Shown here: positions 13,110-21,880 of the stretch, piece by piece
Layout: each line of letters opens with the position of its first letter
Position numbering within the stretch: the first letter of the stretch is position 1
From: a virus
Direction: 5' to 3' (one strand)
DNA length: 53,726 nucleotides
IMG/VR virus record: IMGVR_UViG_3300025645_000097
Span: 1 to 53,726 of that record
Made by a program: the position numbers and the translations under genes
The notes under the pieces: generated by a model
The model's input: only the letters and a program-made list of their open reading frames with translations
What the model was told of the DNA's origin: nothing
Database searches by the model: none

Positions 13110-13634
13110 CTAGGCGTAGGGCGCGGTGAACGTCCGAATATCCCCCGCAGTGACCCAATTCCCCGTGGTCTCGGACCAAGCGGTCGTCCAGTTCGTCCCG
13201 TCATCGGAATACTGGACGGCGAACTGACGCGGGGACTGGTTCTGGTTCGGGCTGGTCCGGGCCTGGATCGTGATCTCTTGAACCTCGGCCTCGTTGCCCG
13301 CTCCGAAATCCTGGCCGACCCAGGCGTCCGCTCCGGGCACACCTCCCGGGAGTTCGTAGCGCCACCAGGTTGCGGGATCGCTATCGAACGCCAGCGATCC
13401 GTCGGCGGTCGTGTGGTGAGTCCCCTCGATGTAGTTCAGCGGGTCGGCCAGGTCCGCGCCGCCGATTGAGGGCCGCATTTCCAACTCCGCGATCGTGAGG
13501 AAGGCCAGGTTTTGCAGTTCGGTTGTCAGGACGCGCCAGTAGCGGTGCGCGCCCGGTGTCCCGGCTCCGGCACCACCTGCGGCCCAGCCCTCGATTGAGC
13601 CGACCATCGGCGCGTACCATGTTCCAGTTGCCAT
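13110..13634 (-). CDS. Tail fibre/receptor protein with discoidin-like domain
   Basis: A 174-residue protein. Most of it fits a galactose-binding (F5/8 type C, discoidin-like) jelly-roll: RYWRVLTTELQNLAFLTIAE, DSDPATWWRY, WVGQDFG, VQEITIQAR and FAVQYSDDGTNWTT. Such domains at tail tips bind surface carbohydrates. It follows two other fibre genes and is probably part of the adsorption apparatus. The stop lies 54 bases before the 12-bp inverted repeat. Confidence 0.75.
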   Translation of the reverse strand: MATGTWYAPMVGSIEGWAAGGAGAGTPGAHRYWRVLTTELQNLAFLTIAELEMRPSIGGADLADPLNYIEGTHHTTADGSLAFDSDPATWWRYELPGGVPGADAWVGQDFGAGNEAEVQEITIQARTSPNQNQSPRQFAVQYSDDGTNWTTAWSETTGNWVTAGDIRTFTAPYA

Positions 13635-13635
13635 C

Positions 13636-14292
13636 TTATGCTGCGTCCACTGCGCCGATGAGGTGGTAAACGTCGGACCCCGTTGGGATCAACGTGACCG
13701 CCGTGTATTGGGTGCTGACGGTCAGGATGCCGCCCGCGCTGTTGATCGTCACGCCGACACCCGCCGCGAAGGTCAACTGGCCGGTGCCGGTGACGATGAT
13801 GGTCACGGGTTCGGTGCCGGTAAGCCCGGAGTTTACGGTGACGGTTTGCGCGGTGTTGAGGGCGCGCTCGACGACCACATTCCCGGCCAGGTCGGAATTT
13901 GAGACCACACGATCCGCCGCGCCATCCTCGATGACGCTGATACCAGCAGCAGCGGGAGCCGCAGAGACCCAATTCGTGCCGTCGAACCGCAGCTTCTCGT
14001 CGGTGGCGCGGTTAAAGACCTCCCAGCCTTCCGCCGGGGTGATCGGGACCCAGGCCGCGTTGTCGCGGACCATGATGTCGTTCGCGCTGCCCAAGCCCCA
14101 GGTGCCGGAGGAGAGGTAGATTTCCCCATCCACCGGGCTGCCAGGCTCGGTGGCCTGGATCGACAGGACGTAGGGCTGCACCAGCGCAGAGAGGGACCGG
14201 ATGTTGGTGTCCATCCCGTCTTTCCAGGTGTCGTCTCCGAGATTCCAAAAAGCGGTCAGATTGAGACCGGGTAGTGTGCGTTCGCCAGCCAT
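13636..14292 (-). CDS. Tail fibre protein, DUF2793-like
   Basis: A 218-residue protein. The first 110 residues fit the DUF2793 pattern of alphaproteobacterial phage fibres (SALVQPYVLSIQATEPGSPV, then DGEIYLSSGTWG, AAWVPITPAEGW and LRFDGTNW). The rest is beta-rich, Thr/Gly-rich repeat-like sequence ending in VYHLIGAVDAA. Probably a structural fibre segment. It overlaps its upstream gene by one base (TAATG). Confidence 0.72.
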   Translation of the reverse strand: MAGERTLPGLNLTAFWNLGDDTWKDGMDTNIRSLSALVQPYVLSIQATEPGSPVDGEIYLSSGTWGLGSANDIMVRDNAAWVPITPAEGWEVFNRATDEKLRFDGTNWVSAAPAAAGISVIEDGAADRVVSNSDLAGNVVVERALNTAQTVTVNSGLTGTEPVTIIVTGTGQLTFAAGVGVTINSAGGILTVSTQYTAVTLIPTGSDVYHLIGAVDAA

Positions 14293-15599
14293 TATGCTGA
14301 TCCTCCATAGTCGTTTCCGTAATTGACGCCATAGCCGATAGACGACGCTTCGACCTCGACACCTTGCATCGGGTAGAAGGCGAACACGCCGCCCACTTTG
14401 CCGTCTGCGTCTGAGGTAGCAAGCCTAACCGCGCCGGTCGGGCCAGCCGTCTCCTGGTCAAGCCGCGCGACCGCAGCCGAGCAACCGGCGTTGCTGGTGA
14501 GTGGGGTGTCGTTGTCCTCGTAGTACCAGCCGTAGCCGCTCACATCCACGATGGTCCAGGGATCGCCCGTACCGTCGTCGTAAGCCGCAGGGGCGAGAAC
14601 TATCGCCCCGTCAACCGTGGTGGTGATCGAGGTCACGTTCAACTGCGTTCCGCCATCCGTGTCTGCGTCGAAGAAAACGGGCGGTGCGGGGGCCTTGGAC
14701 TGCGCGCCCGGCAGGCGGTAGAGGTAAGCGTGCTTTTCCCAATACCAATTAGCTGCGCCCTGCACGTTAAAGGTGCCTTCCTCGTCACCGTTGGCCGCCT
14801 TGGCCCAGACGGAGTACATCACGGCATTGCCGAATTTCGATGCCACCTCGACGAAACCGGCATCACCCCCCGCGATTGTGGGGTCTACTGAGACGTTGCC
14901 GCTGGACTGGTCGTTCATCACCATCAGCACCAGAAGGTCGTCTTTTTGGATGCCCTCGGGGTACGCGACGGCCATCTCGACAGTCGAGTTGTTGAACGTA
15001 TGCGTCTTGCTCGCCAGCCGGAAAGGTTGCGCGACGTAGGGTTGCGTCGTGACGGTCCGGTGCCCTACCAAGAAGTCCCCGGTTGTCAGACCAGACTCAG
15101 AGAAAACAGTTGTCCAAGAGCCACCTGTGAAGGCTTGGATTTCATACGCCCCGACGGCGAAAGATGAGCTTACGAATTGGAACTCGACCTCGACAATGGC
15201 CTGCGGCTCAATGAACGTGAAATCTACCGTCACGGCCCCCGAAGGGGCGTTAACGGAGGACCAGCCGTCCCCGGCAGGCTCGCCGTTGAAGGCGTTGGAG
15301 ACATCGTACGCAGCGCCCTCCCGCTGGCTGTTCGTAGTGGCGGTGCCCGTCCGCGGATCGAGGGCGCGTTGGGCACCTTGCGCCGCGCTGCTGAGAATGA
15401 ACTGGTCCGCCCGGATGAAACCGGGGTCGAAACGATCTGTCATGCTAATACGCCATTGCGTAGAACTGACCAGGCCCGCGTTGGGGCCGGGATCGCCGCC
15501 GGGATCGCCGCCGGGATCGCCGCCGGGGACCCCCAGGCCGGGGAACCCCATTACAAACCTAGCGGCGCGGTATCCGCCTCGCCGGAGGGGCCTAATCAT
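14292..15599 (-). CDS. Tail fibre-like protein with collagen-like stretch
   Basis: A 435-residue protein. Residues 24-38 are a GGDPGGDPGGDPG repeat encoded by a 12-base tandem repeat. The next 130 residues look like a discoidin-type domain (AYDVSNAFNGEPAGDGWSS, FVVSSSFAVG-like strands, FTGGSWTTVFSESG). The remainder is beta-rich. It ends GYGVNYGNDYGGSA, closely like the end of the host-specificity protein (GYGQGYGQDYGG). Start at the ATGA overlap (15599); ATG 15551, just before the collagen-like stretch, is possible. Probable receptor-binding accessory. Confidence 0.72.
   Translation of the reverse strand: MIRPLRRGGYRAARFVMGFPGLGVPGGDPGGDPGGDPGPNAGLVSSTQWRISMTDRFDPGFIRADQFILSSAAQGAQRALDPRTGTATTNSQREGAAYDVSNAFNGEPAGDGWSSVNAPSGAVTVDFTFIEPQAIVEVEFQFVSSSFAVGAYEIQAFTGGSWTTVFSESGLTTGDFLVGHRTVTTQPYVAQPFRLASKTHTFNNSTVEMAVAYPEGIQKDDLLVLMVMNDQSSGNVSVDPTIAGGDAGFVEVASKFGNAVMYSVWAKAANGDEEGTFNVQGAANWYWEKHAYLYRLPGAQSKAPAPPVFFDADTDGGTQLNVTSITTTVDGAIVLAPAAYDDGTGDPWTIVDVSGYGWYYEDNDTPLTSNAGCSAAVARLDQETAGPTGAVRLATSDADGKVGGVFAFYPMQGVEVEASSIGYGVNYGNDYGGSA
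15489..15530. repeat. 12-bp tandem repeat, three copies
   Basis: GGGATCGCCGCC is repeated three times in a row and encodes the GGDP repeats of the fibre protein. Such repeats change copy number by slippage and can vary linker length. Confidence 0.8.
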
Positions 15600-15880
15600 G
15601 CTGGGGCCGTCCCCGGCAGTACGACCGCGACCTCGTTTGTCTCCTCGTGGCGGCAGCGGGCGTATATGCTGTCCCCCGTCTCAAGGCCCTCGAAAGCAAC
15701 CTCTTGGAGGCCGCCGTCCCAGAGTTCGACACCTTCAAAGCTGCCCACGCCCGGGTCAGCTTGCGCCACCTGGACAAGCACAGGCCCGTCGCTCAACAGT
15801 TGGACAAAGCCCGTGGCCTTTTCCGTCGCGATGACAGTCCAGACCGACTCGGTGACGGAGTAGTTTTTAGTGAAACTCAT
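15596..15880 (-). CDS. Small tail protein, unknown
   Basis: A 94-residue beta-rich protein (VLVQVAQADPGVGSFEGVEL, AVVLPG) located between the host-specificity protein and a fibre. The ATG follows an AAAAGGGGA SD. It may be a small tail-tip or fibre-attachment domain. No family recognised. Coupled by ATGA to the downstream fibre gene. Confidence 0.65.
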   Translation of the reverse strand: MSFTKNYSVTESVWTVIATEKATGFVQLLSDGPVLVQVAQADPGVGSFEGVELWDGGLQEVAFEGLETGDSIYARCRHEETNEVAVVLPGTAPA

Positions 15881-15886
15881 GGTCGA

Positions 15887-15922
15887 ATCCCCTTTTGGGT
15901 TAGAGTAAACTTTTCGGTTGAA
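15887..15922. promoter_or_regulatory. Two degenerate 17-bp elements before fibre genes
   Basis: ATCCCCTTTTGGGTTAG (15887-15903) and TAAACTTTTCGGTTGAA (15906-15922) match the recurrent palindrome imperfectly. They fill the 67-base gap between the host-specificity gene and the fibre genes. No convincing promoter boxes flank them, so a block to readthrough is as likely as promoter control. Confidence 0.5.
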
Positions 15923-15947
15923 TTTTGCCAGATGATTTTGATTCGGC

Positions 15948-18900
15948 TCACGCTGGGACCTCCCCGCCGTAGTCCTGGCCGTAGCCCTGGCCGTAGCCGA
16001 TCACCACCGCGACCTCGAAGTAGCGGCGCGCGCCGTAGACGGAACGGATGCCGTCCCGCTCAGACAGGAACTCGATGTAGCCGGACCCAGCGGGCGGCAG
16101 GAGCGAGGTGTCGATCGTGTGAGAGGTCCCGGTGAGGCCGGTGATCTCACCGTGTTCGCTGCCGTCGCGGTTGAGGATGCGGAGAACGGTCGTCTGCCCG
16201 GACTCCACGGCGGCGTTGGCGTCGTCCCAGCGCAGCGCGACCTGGTCCTCGGTCGTCCGGTTCCGCGTGTTCCAGGTTGCGACGATCTCGGTCGGGTAAG
16301 GCTCGGTGTCGTAGATCGTGTCCCCGAACCCGTTGCCGTCAACCTGGCAGTTGGAGGGGCGGAACGGCGCGTAGGGCCGCTCGTTGAACGTCGCGGTCAG
16401 CGGGTCCGCGCTGCCCTCGGCCAGGGTGCCAAGCTGGGTCACAGGCAGAAGCAGGTATTCGACCGTCTCGCCTGCGTTCCGCACAGCCGGGTCGAGTTTC
16501 GCGGCGGTCAGGCTGAAACGCCACAAGCGCGTGCCGGAGGGCCAGGCGCGGGGCACGGTGTCCCACATGCCGCGCGCCACGACCCACTCGCCCGTAGCTG
16601 TGTCCAGGGAGTCCAGCATGACCAACTCGGAGTCCGCGTCGGTCACGCCGAGCATGAAAAAGTCGCCAGCGCGTGCGCCTGTGCGAGTGATCCCGTCGAT
16701 CACGTTGCGCGGCAGCCGGGTCTCGGCCTCGGCCACCCAGGGCGTGCCGATCCGCCCGGAGAGAGTGATGTTGACCGCGCCGATCCGCTCCCGGCTGGAG
16801 GAGCCGTTGGCGTTCTGGACGGGCGCATGAACGGCCACGCTGGAGGGCCGGACGCCGTCGTCGTCCGCGAACAGTGCCACGGGCACGCTCGGGTAGTTTG
16901 CATCCCAATCCGACACAGTCTCCCCGGTCAACAGGATCGACGGCAGAGGCACGGTGATCGCAGCCTGGGCTTCCAGCGGCGTCGGGCCGCTGAGACGGTT
17001 CGTCCACTCGGTCCGCTGCGGCGCTGAATACTGCGCGTGTTCGATCGAGAACATATCCTCGGAGACTTCCAGCTTGATCGTCCGGTCCGTTGGCTTGCCG
17101 TAGTCCACCGACATCACGCGGACGATGATCTCGACGATGCCGTCCTCCGGCCAGGAGAACTTGCGGAGATCACCGGGCCGGGCGTCCCACTCGGAGCGGT
17201 TCACCTCGACCTCGCAGGAGAACAGCGGATAGCCCGCCTCGGCCACGTCCCGCTCTGCCACCACTTGCGCGATGTCGGGGTTGCGGAATCCGTGGTAGTC
17301 CCGGGTCTCGGAGATAATGCTGCCCTGGATGGCGATGTTCGCCAAGTTCTGCGCGCTGACCGTGGACGCCTTCTCGGTGTTGGGGTCGGTGTAGCTGACC
17401 ACGATCTCGTTGATCGTCTCGCCCCAAAGGCGGCGCTTCCGGTTCGTCGCAATGCAATTGGTCTCGTCCAGGGTCTTGAGGGACCCCACATCATAGTCAT
17501 CTCGGAGCAACTTGAGCGTCCAAAGCGAGGTGCCGGGATCAAAGTAGAAAAACGCCTGGATGTGATCCAGCACGTCCTGGATGAAATCCTCGATGCTCGA
17601 CTGCTGGAACCAGCCGATCGACATGCCCATACGCTCGTTGTAAAGCACCTCGGCGCAAGCATCGAACGAGGCTGTATCCATGAGGGCAACCGGCGTAGAC
17701 TTGCCCCAATCCCGGTTGACCATGCACTCCCAGATAATGTGCGCCGGGTTGGCGTCCGGGAGCGGGCCGAGGGTCTGGTCGGGCAGACACCAGTGCGCGG
17801 TGTAGCCCTGCCGGAGGACCTGGTAGCCCGCGAACCGGGCGTTGAACGTCCGGCCAACAGCGGGCGTGTAGCCCATGCGGAACTGGACGTACCGGGCGAA
17901 CGCCGGAACCTTGGTCGTCGTCACGTCGATGTCGTTCTCCAGGATGGAGGGGAGCGTAAACGTGGTCTGGTGTGGTTCGTTGACGTAGCCAAAGTCCGTC
18001 GTGGAGTTGGCGTCGTAGTAGTTGACCGGCTCAACGGTGTGGAACTCGATGAACTGGAAAGTCTGAGTGTCCAGGTCGTCGTCGAGCGCCGGGATCGTCT
18101 CCCCAGCCTCGTCCACGACCAGGAGTTGCGCCACTCGGGCGGCCCCGGCGTCGATTTCCTCCTGAGTGAATCCCAGGTCAAAGAGATCGACCACGGTGCC
18201 CAGGAACCACGGCGGGACATCTTGAACCTCCACGCCGCCTCCGTCCACAACACGGAACTCCCCGGTCGGCAGAAGGTATTGCTCCGGCTCCGCGCCTGCC
18301 GTGGGCAGCGGCACACCGATCGCCACGGTGAAGGTGCCCACGGCAGAGACCCGGTAGCTGCTCGGCGCGTCGTAGCTGGCCGCGATCTGCACATACCGCG
18401 CGCCTGGAGGGGCCGTCAGTTGTGCGATCTGGCTCTGCGTGGTGCCCTCGTAGCCGTCACGGGTGTCGTCGTCGAGCGTGATATTCTCAGTCACGGTCAC
18501 GTCCGACGCCTCGCCCGGCAGCGGGGCGATCTCGTCATCGGGAGTCTGGTCCCAGGTCGTCGGGATGGCGTCGTAGAAGCGGACGCTGGTGGTTGCTGTT
18601 CCCGCGCCGCCAGTTTGGGCGTCCCAGGAGCGCAGCACCACGGTCCAGTCTACCGCCATTAGCACGTCCCCGGCGTCGATCTGTTCCTGAGTAGCACCCT
18701 GCTCCAGGAGGTCGATAATCGTGCCCGGGGCCGTCAGGTCTACACCTTGCCCGTTGTCGTCGCGGATCACGCCGAGCGTCTGCGGCTCGGTGTTCGACAC
18801 CTCCTCGGAGACGGACCCGAAGGTCGCGCCAAGCGGCCAGATCGCCCGGTACGGGTCGTCCTCCGCACCCGGCAAGCGGGTCACGTTGGCTTTCATCGTC

Positions 18901-19385
18901 GGCATGTACGGGTTGTTGCTGATCCAGCGCCAACCGATCTGCGCAGTCGGGTATCCCTCCGGCGGGGCCGTGGGCAGGCGCTTCTTGTAGATGTTTTGCG
19001 CGATGCCGTCACCAAGGGCCGCCGCCGTGGCCGCCTCGGACGCGGAGTCCCGAAGGCCCCGGAAAAAGAGATGGCAGAGATTGCGGTAGCCGGGCGTCTG
19101 GCCGACGGTCGAACCGCCCCGCGCCGCCAGTTCCGCCGAGGAATACTGATCCGCCTCGCCGGTATAGACCTCGATCGTGCCGTGGGTTCCGCCCTCCGCG
19201 TCGTCCCCGCCGAACAGTTCGGGCAGGTAAATCTCGTAGTCGGTCCGGCGATCCACGATGTCGCAGAGGATTTGCTTGTCCTTGATCCAGACCTTGTTGA
19301 GGTGGTCGATCGGGCCGTGGCACAGTCCGTAGTCCAGGCTGTAGTGGTAGTCGAATACCGGGCGCGTTCCGCCTTTTTTACCCAT
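15948..19385 (-). CDS. Host-specificity/tail tip protein (lambda gpJ-like)
   Basis: A 1145-residue tail-tip protein. The start (GKKGGTRPVFDYHYSLDYGL, then CHGPIDHLNKVWIKDK) and the large central region with GFRNPDIAQVVAERDVAEAG-type residues are typical of gpJ-like hub and receptor-binding proteins. The C-terminal part has fibronectin-like sequence (EIVATWNTRNRTTEDQVALR) and ends in GYGQGYGQDYGGEVPA. It forms the tail tip and contacts the receptor. ATG 19385 with SD GAGGA was chosen; the frame opens 17 codons earlier over the preceding gene. It follows the small tail-assembly genes as in lambda. Confidence 0.88.
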   Translation of the reverse strand: MGKKGGTRPVFDYHYSLDYGLCHGPIDHLNKVWIKDKQILCDIVDRRTDYEIYLPELFGGDDAEGGTHGTIEVYTGEADQYSSAELAARGGSTVGQTPGYRNLCHLFFRGLRDSASEAATAAALGDGIAQNIYKKRLPTAPPEGYPTAQIGWRWISNNPYMPTMKANVTRLPGAEDDPYRAIWPLGATFGSVSEEVSNTEPQTLGVIRDDNGQGVDLTAPGTIIDLLEQGATQEQIDAGDVLMAVDWTVVLRSWDAQTGGAGTATTSVRFYDAIPTTWDQTPDDEIAPLPGEASDVTVTENITLDDDTRDGYEGTTQSQIAQLTAPPGARYVQIAASYDAPSSYRVSAVGTFTVAIGVPLPTAGAEPEQYLLPTGEFRVVDGGGVEVQDVPPWFLGTVVDLFDLGFTQEEIDAGAARVAQLLVVDEAGETIPALDDDLDTQTFQFIEFHTVEPVNYYDANSTTDFGYVNEPHQTTFTLPSILENDIDVTTTKVPAFARYVQFRMGYTPAVGRTFNARFAGYQVLRQGYTAHWCLPDQTLGPLPDANPAHIIWECMVNRDWGKSTPVALMDTASFDACAEVLYNERMGMSIGWFQQSSIEDFIQDVLDHIQAFFYFDPGTSLWTLKLLRDDYDVGSLKTLDETNCIATNRKRRLWGETINEIVVSYTDPNTEKASTVSAQNLANIAIQGSIISETRDYHGFRNPDIAQVVAERDVAEAGYPLFSCEVEVNRSEWDARPGDLRKFSWPEDGIVEIIVRVMSVDYGKPTDRTIKLEVSEDMFSIEHAQYSAPQRTEWTNRLSGPTPLEAQAAITVPLPSILLTGETVSDWDANYPSVPVALFADDDGVRPSSVAVHAPVQNANGSSSRERIGAVNITLSGRIGTPWVAEAETRLPRNVIDGITRTGARAGDFFMLGVTDADSELVMLDSLDTATGEWVVARGMWDTVPRAWPSGTRLWRFSLTAAKLDPAVRNAGETVEYLLLPVTQLGTLAEGSADPLTATFNERPYAPFRPSNCQVDGNGFGDTIYDTEPYPTEIVATWNTRNRTTEDQVALRWDDANAAVESGQTTVLRILNRDGSEHGEITGLTGTSHTIDTSLLPPAGSGYIEFLSERDGIRSVYGARRYFEVAVVIGYGQGYGQDYGGEVPA

Positions 19386-19584
19386 TTTTCTCGATCCTCG
19401 CTTTTGCGATGCTGACCGCCCGCTGGACGGAGACATCGTCGATGTTTTCTACGCTCTCCAGGGGCACGCCTTCGCGGACCAACTGGCGGAAATCTACGCC
19501 GTGCAGCTTGCACGCCTCTTTGACGCCTGGGTTGATGCAGAACCCAGCGTCTCGGCAGTCCTGGATGGTCAGGAGCCGGGTCAC
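19378..19584 (-). CDS. Small tail-assembly gene, 68 residues
   Basis: A 68-residue protein with three Cys and one His in its first half (DCRDAGFCINPGVKEACKLH), starting at GTG overlapping the previous TGA, SD GGGGG. The position between a lambda K/I-like pair and the host-specificity gene suggests tail-tip assembly. The larger open frame upstream is a shadow of other tail genes. Unknown function. Confidence 0.6.
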   Translation of the reverse strand: MTRLLTIQDCRDAGFCINPGVKEACKLHGVDFRQLVREGVPLESVENIDDVSVQRAVSIAKARIEKNG

Positions 19585-19826
19585 TTTTTGCCCCCGGCGC
19601 TGACTTCCCGGGTCAGCATCTCTTTGTCGAACTCCCCGACGAGGTTGCTGGACTCGATCGTCAGTGAGCCAAAGACCACCGTGATCGGCTTGCCGCTCTC
19701 CGCAGTCTGCCGCTCCTGCTCTTTCGCTGCCTCCGGCTTCGCCGTTTTCGGCTTGGGCATGAGCAGATAGCCCGCCACGTTGAGGGCGATGCCGATCAGG
19801 AGTTGGGTGACGAAAGGTATTGGCAC
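19581..19826 (-). CDS. Tail assembly protein with N-terminal hydrophobic segment
   Basis: An 81-residue protein. Residues 2-22 are hydrophobic (PIPFVTQLLIGIALNVAGYL), followed by a Lys/Glu-rich stretch and a beta-rich end. This resembles short proteins that precede gpJ-like genes in many siphophages and are thought to help tail-tip assembly (compare lambda gpI). GTG start with SD GGAG. Confidence 0.62.
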   Translation of the reverse strand: MPIPFVTQLLIGIALNVAGYLLMPKPKTAKPEAAKEQERQTAESGKPITVVFGSLTIESSNLVGEFDKEMLTREVSAGGKK

Positions 19827-19835
19827 GGCGCGCTC

Positions 19836-20690
19836 CTATGTGTGGTTGTTCTTGCCGACGGGGTTCATAAGCGGGATCAGGTGATGCCCGCCGTAGTTCG
19901 GCGCGTTGTTGTGGAGGGTCCGACACCCGCTGATCGTGTGCGGGCAGCCCAGGAAAACGTCGATCGCGCTGCCGTTTACGAAGCCGTGGGGCACGGCGTT
20001 GAGGACCACGGTGGTCGAGTCCACGATCCGGTAGATCGTCCGGTACTCGCGCCCCTCGGTGCCTTCCCACTCGACCAGGCCGCCGATGTAGTTGATCGGG
20101 TCGATCGCCCCGTTCCACCCGGGGGCGAAGGTCATCTGGTTCGCGGAGGCCGTGGCGGTCGTGGTGGTCTTTGCGGCCTCTTTGTCGGCACCGCAGCGCG
20201 ACGAGTAGAGCGCCAACGGGCAGGACCATTGGTAGTGGAGCCGCAGCCCGACGCGCTTCATCCCGGCCTGGCTGTTGTCGCAGGACAGATCGGCGTTCGG
20301 GCCATTGCGGCGGCTCTCCAGCACGCGGCCTGTCCAGACCACGGGGAACTGCTCCCCGGCCAGGAACTCCGCCGCGTCGTCCGGGTTGGGGACGTGGCCC
20401 TGGCGCACGACGACGCTGACGACGCGGCCGGGGGGAAAGATGCGAAACAGTTCTGAGATGTCCGAGTAGAGCGGCACCTGGATCGTGATCTCGTCAGACT
20501 CGCCCCTGCCCTTGGTCGTGATCTTGTCCCGGTCGATCGGCGTGGCGGCGTAGACGATCCCGTCGTGCGTGATGTCCTGGTCCGCGTTGGTGTAGGTGTA
20601 GTGCTGCCCGACGACCTCGCCGTAGATGAACTGGAAAAGTTCAACCGGCTGGCCGCGCTGGGTGCTGTTTTCGTATTCGGTGAGTGCCAT
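19836..20690 (-). CDS. Tail-tip protein, DUF2163-like
   Basis: A 284-residue protein. The C-terminal motif CPHTISGCRTLHNNAPNYGG and the central LHYQWSCPLALYSSRCGAD give clustered Cys as in the DUF2163 family, which in gene-transfer agents belongs to the tail-tip hub where Cys residues may hold an iron-sulphur cluster. The N-terminal half is a beta-rich domain. SD GGGGG; the TAATG overlap with the upstream gene suggests coupling. Confidence 0.72.
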   Translation of the reverse strand: MALTEYENSTQRGQPVELFQFIYGEVVGQHYTYTNADQDITHDGIVYAATPIDRDKITTKGRGESDEITIQVPLYSDISELFRIFPPGRVVSVVVRQGHVPNPDDAAEFLAGEQFPVVWTGRVLESRRNGPNADLSCDNSQAGMKRVGLRLHYQWSCPLALYSSRCGADKEAAKTTTTATASANQMTFAPGWNGAIDPINYIGGLVEWEGTEGREYRTIYRIVDSTTVVLNAVPHGFVNGSAIDVFLGCPHTISGCRTLHNNAPNYGGHHLIPLMNPVGKNNHT

Positions 20691-21880
20691 TATGCCCCCG
20701 CTGGTGCAAAGAGGCTGCGGACCGGCAGCGAGGTTTCGCAGACGGTGTCGGTCAGCCAGCGAACATCGAGAACGTCGCTCTCGAACCGGCAGTTGAGCAG
20801 CCAGAGAATGTTGGTGTCGGGTGTGATGTCCTGATCCCAGGCCGCGCCGAACTCGACGATCGAGTCCGTGGTGCCGGTGATCGCGGTGACGCGGTTCGCC
20901 TGCCAGGTGCCGTCGTCCCAGATGGCGATCATCGCCTGGTAGACCGGGTGCGCGTCGTAGGCGTCCCGGAAATCCGAGCCGTCCACCTGGAAGGTCAAGG
21001 CGCTGCCCGTGGATGTGGCGGACGGCTCAATGTCCCGCGCCCAGATCGGGCACCAGAAAGAGTTCCGACGCCCCCGGTGGCGCATGAAAAAGCTGATAAG
21101 CGTGTCGGCCTTGGTGGCGGTGATCCCGGTAAAATTGTAGCGGGCGCTGAAATGGTCGGCCTGCTCGGGAGCGGACACCAGGTTGCGGCCCATGCCGGGG
21201 TCAAATTCTTCGCGCTCCTGGAGGAACGTGATGCGGGGCCGATCGGACCAGTTGGGGCGGAGCAGCAGAATCTCCTCGCCCTCGAACGTGTCAGCGCCAG
21301 CCGCGCCGTAGGTCTCCTGGCCGGTGCCGGGCACCGCGTCGTAGCGGACGTTGCCGGTCCACACGCCAGTCGTCTCCGCGCTAAACTCGACCTTGTCTGC
21401 CAGGCGGGCGGTGTAGGCCAGGCTCACGCGAGTCCTTGCCGGGTAGTCCACCGAGGTCGTGCCGCTGATCGTCACGGTATCCGAGGCCACGGAGTCCACG
21501 GTGAACAGGTCCTCGTGCGTGCCCGTCGTCACAATGATCTGGCAGCCTGCCACGAGCCAGAGCGGCGTCTCCTCGACCGGGATCGTTGCGGCCCCGGCGG
21601 TGACGGCAGAAGCCGTGTAGGCAGGCAACCAGTCGGCCAGGACCCCGAAAGGCACATCGAGTCCCTTCCGCAGATCGGCAACGTGACGGGCCATCTTGGG
21701 CCGGGTCAACGTGGTCGAGAACTTGAGGGCAACCCGCGCCGACTGGCGTAGGGCCTCCCGGGTCTCTGTGCCGTCCCGCGACGTGAAAACCCGGGTCTTG
21801 AAGGTGTACTCGACCCCGACATCCCGCGCCCAATTGGGGCGGGTCACGGCGATCCGGTCGTTTCTAATCTTCGCGCTCAT
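20690..21880 (-). CDS. Distal tail protein, DUF2460-like
   Basis: A 396-residue protein containing the FxCPxW-type block FFMRHRGRRNSFWCPIWARD, and beta-rich halves on both sides, as in distal tail proteins next to tape-measure genes (DUF2460-like; lambda gpM position). It probably joins the tail tube to the tip. ATGA overlap with the tape-measure stop. Confidence 0.68.
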   Translation of the reverse strand: MSAKIRNDRIAVTRPNWARDVGVEYTFKTRVFTSRDGTETREALRQSARVALKFSTTLTRPKMARHVADLRKGLDVPFGVLADWLPAYTASAVTAGAATIPVEETPLWLVAGCQIIVTTGTHEDLFTVDSVASDTVTISGTTSVDYPARTRVSLAYTARLADKVEFSAETTGVWTGNVRYDAVPGTGQETYGAAGADTFEGEEILLLRPNWSDRPRITFLQEREEFDPGMGRNLVSAPEQADHFSARYNFTGITATKADTLISFFMRHRGRRNSFWCPIWARDIEPSATSTGSALTFQVDGSDFRDAYDAHPVYQAMIAIWDDGTWQANRVTAITGTTDSIVEFGAAWDQDITPDTNILWLLNCRFESDVLDVRWLTDTVCETSLPVRSLFAPAGA

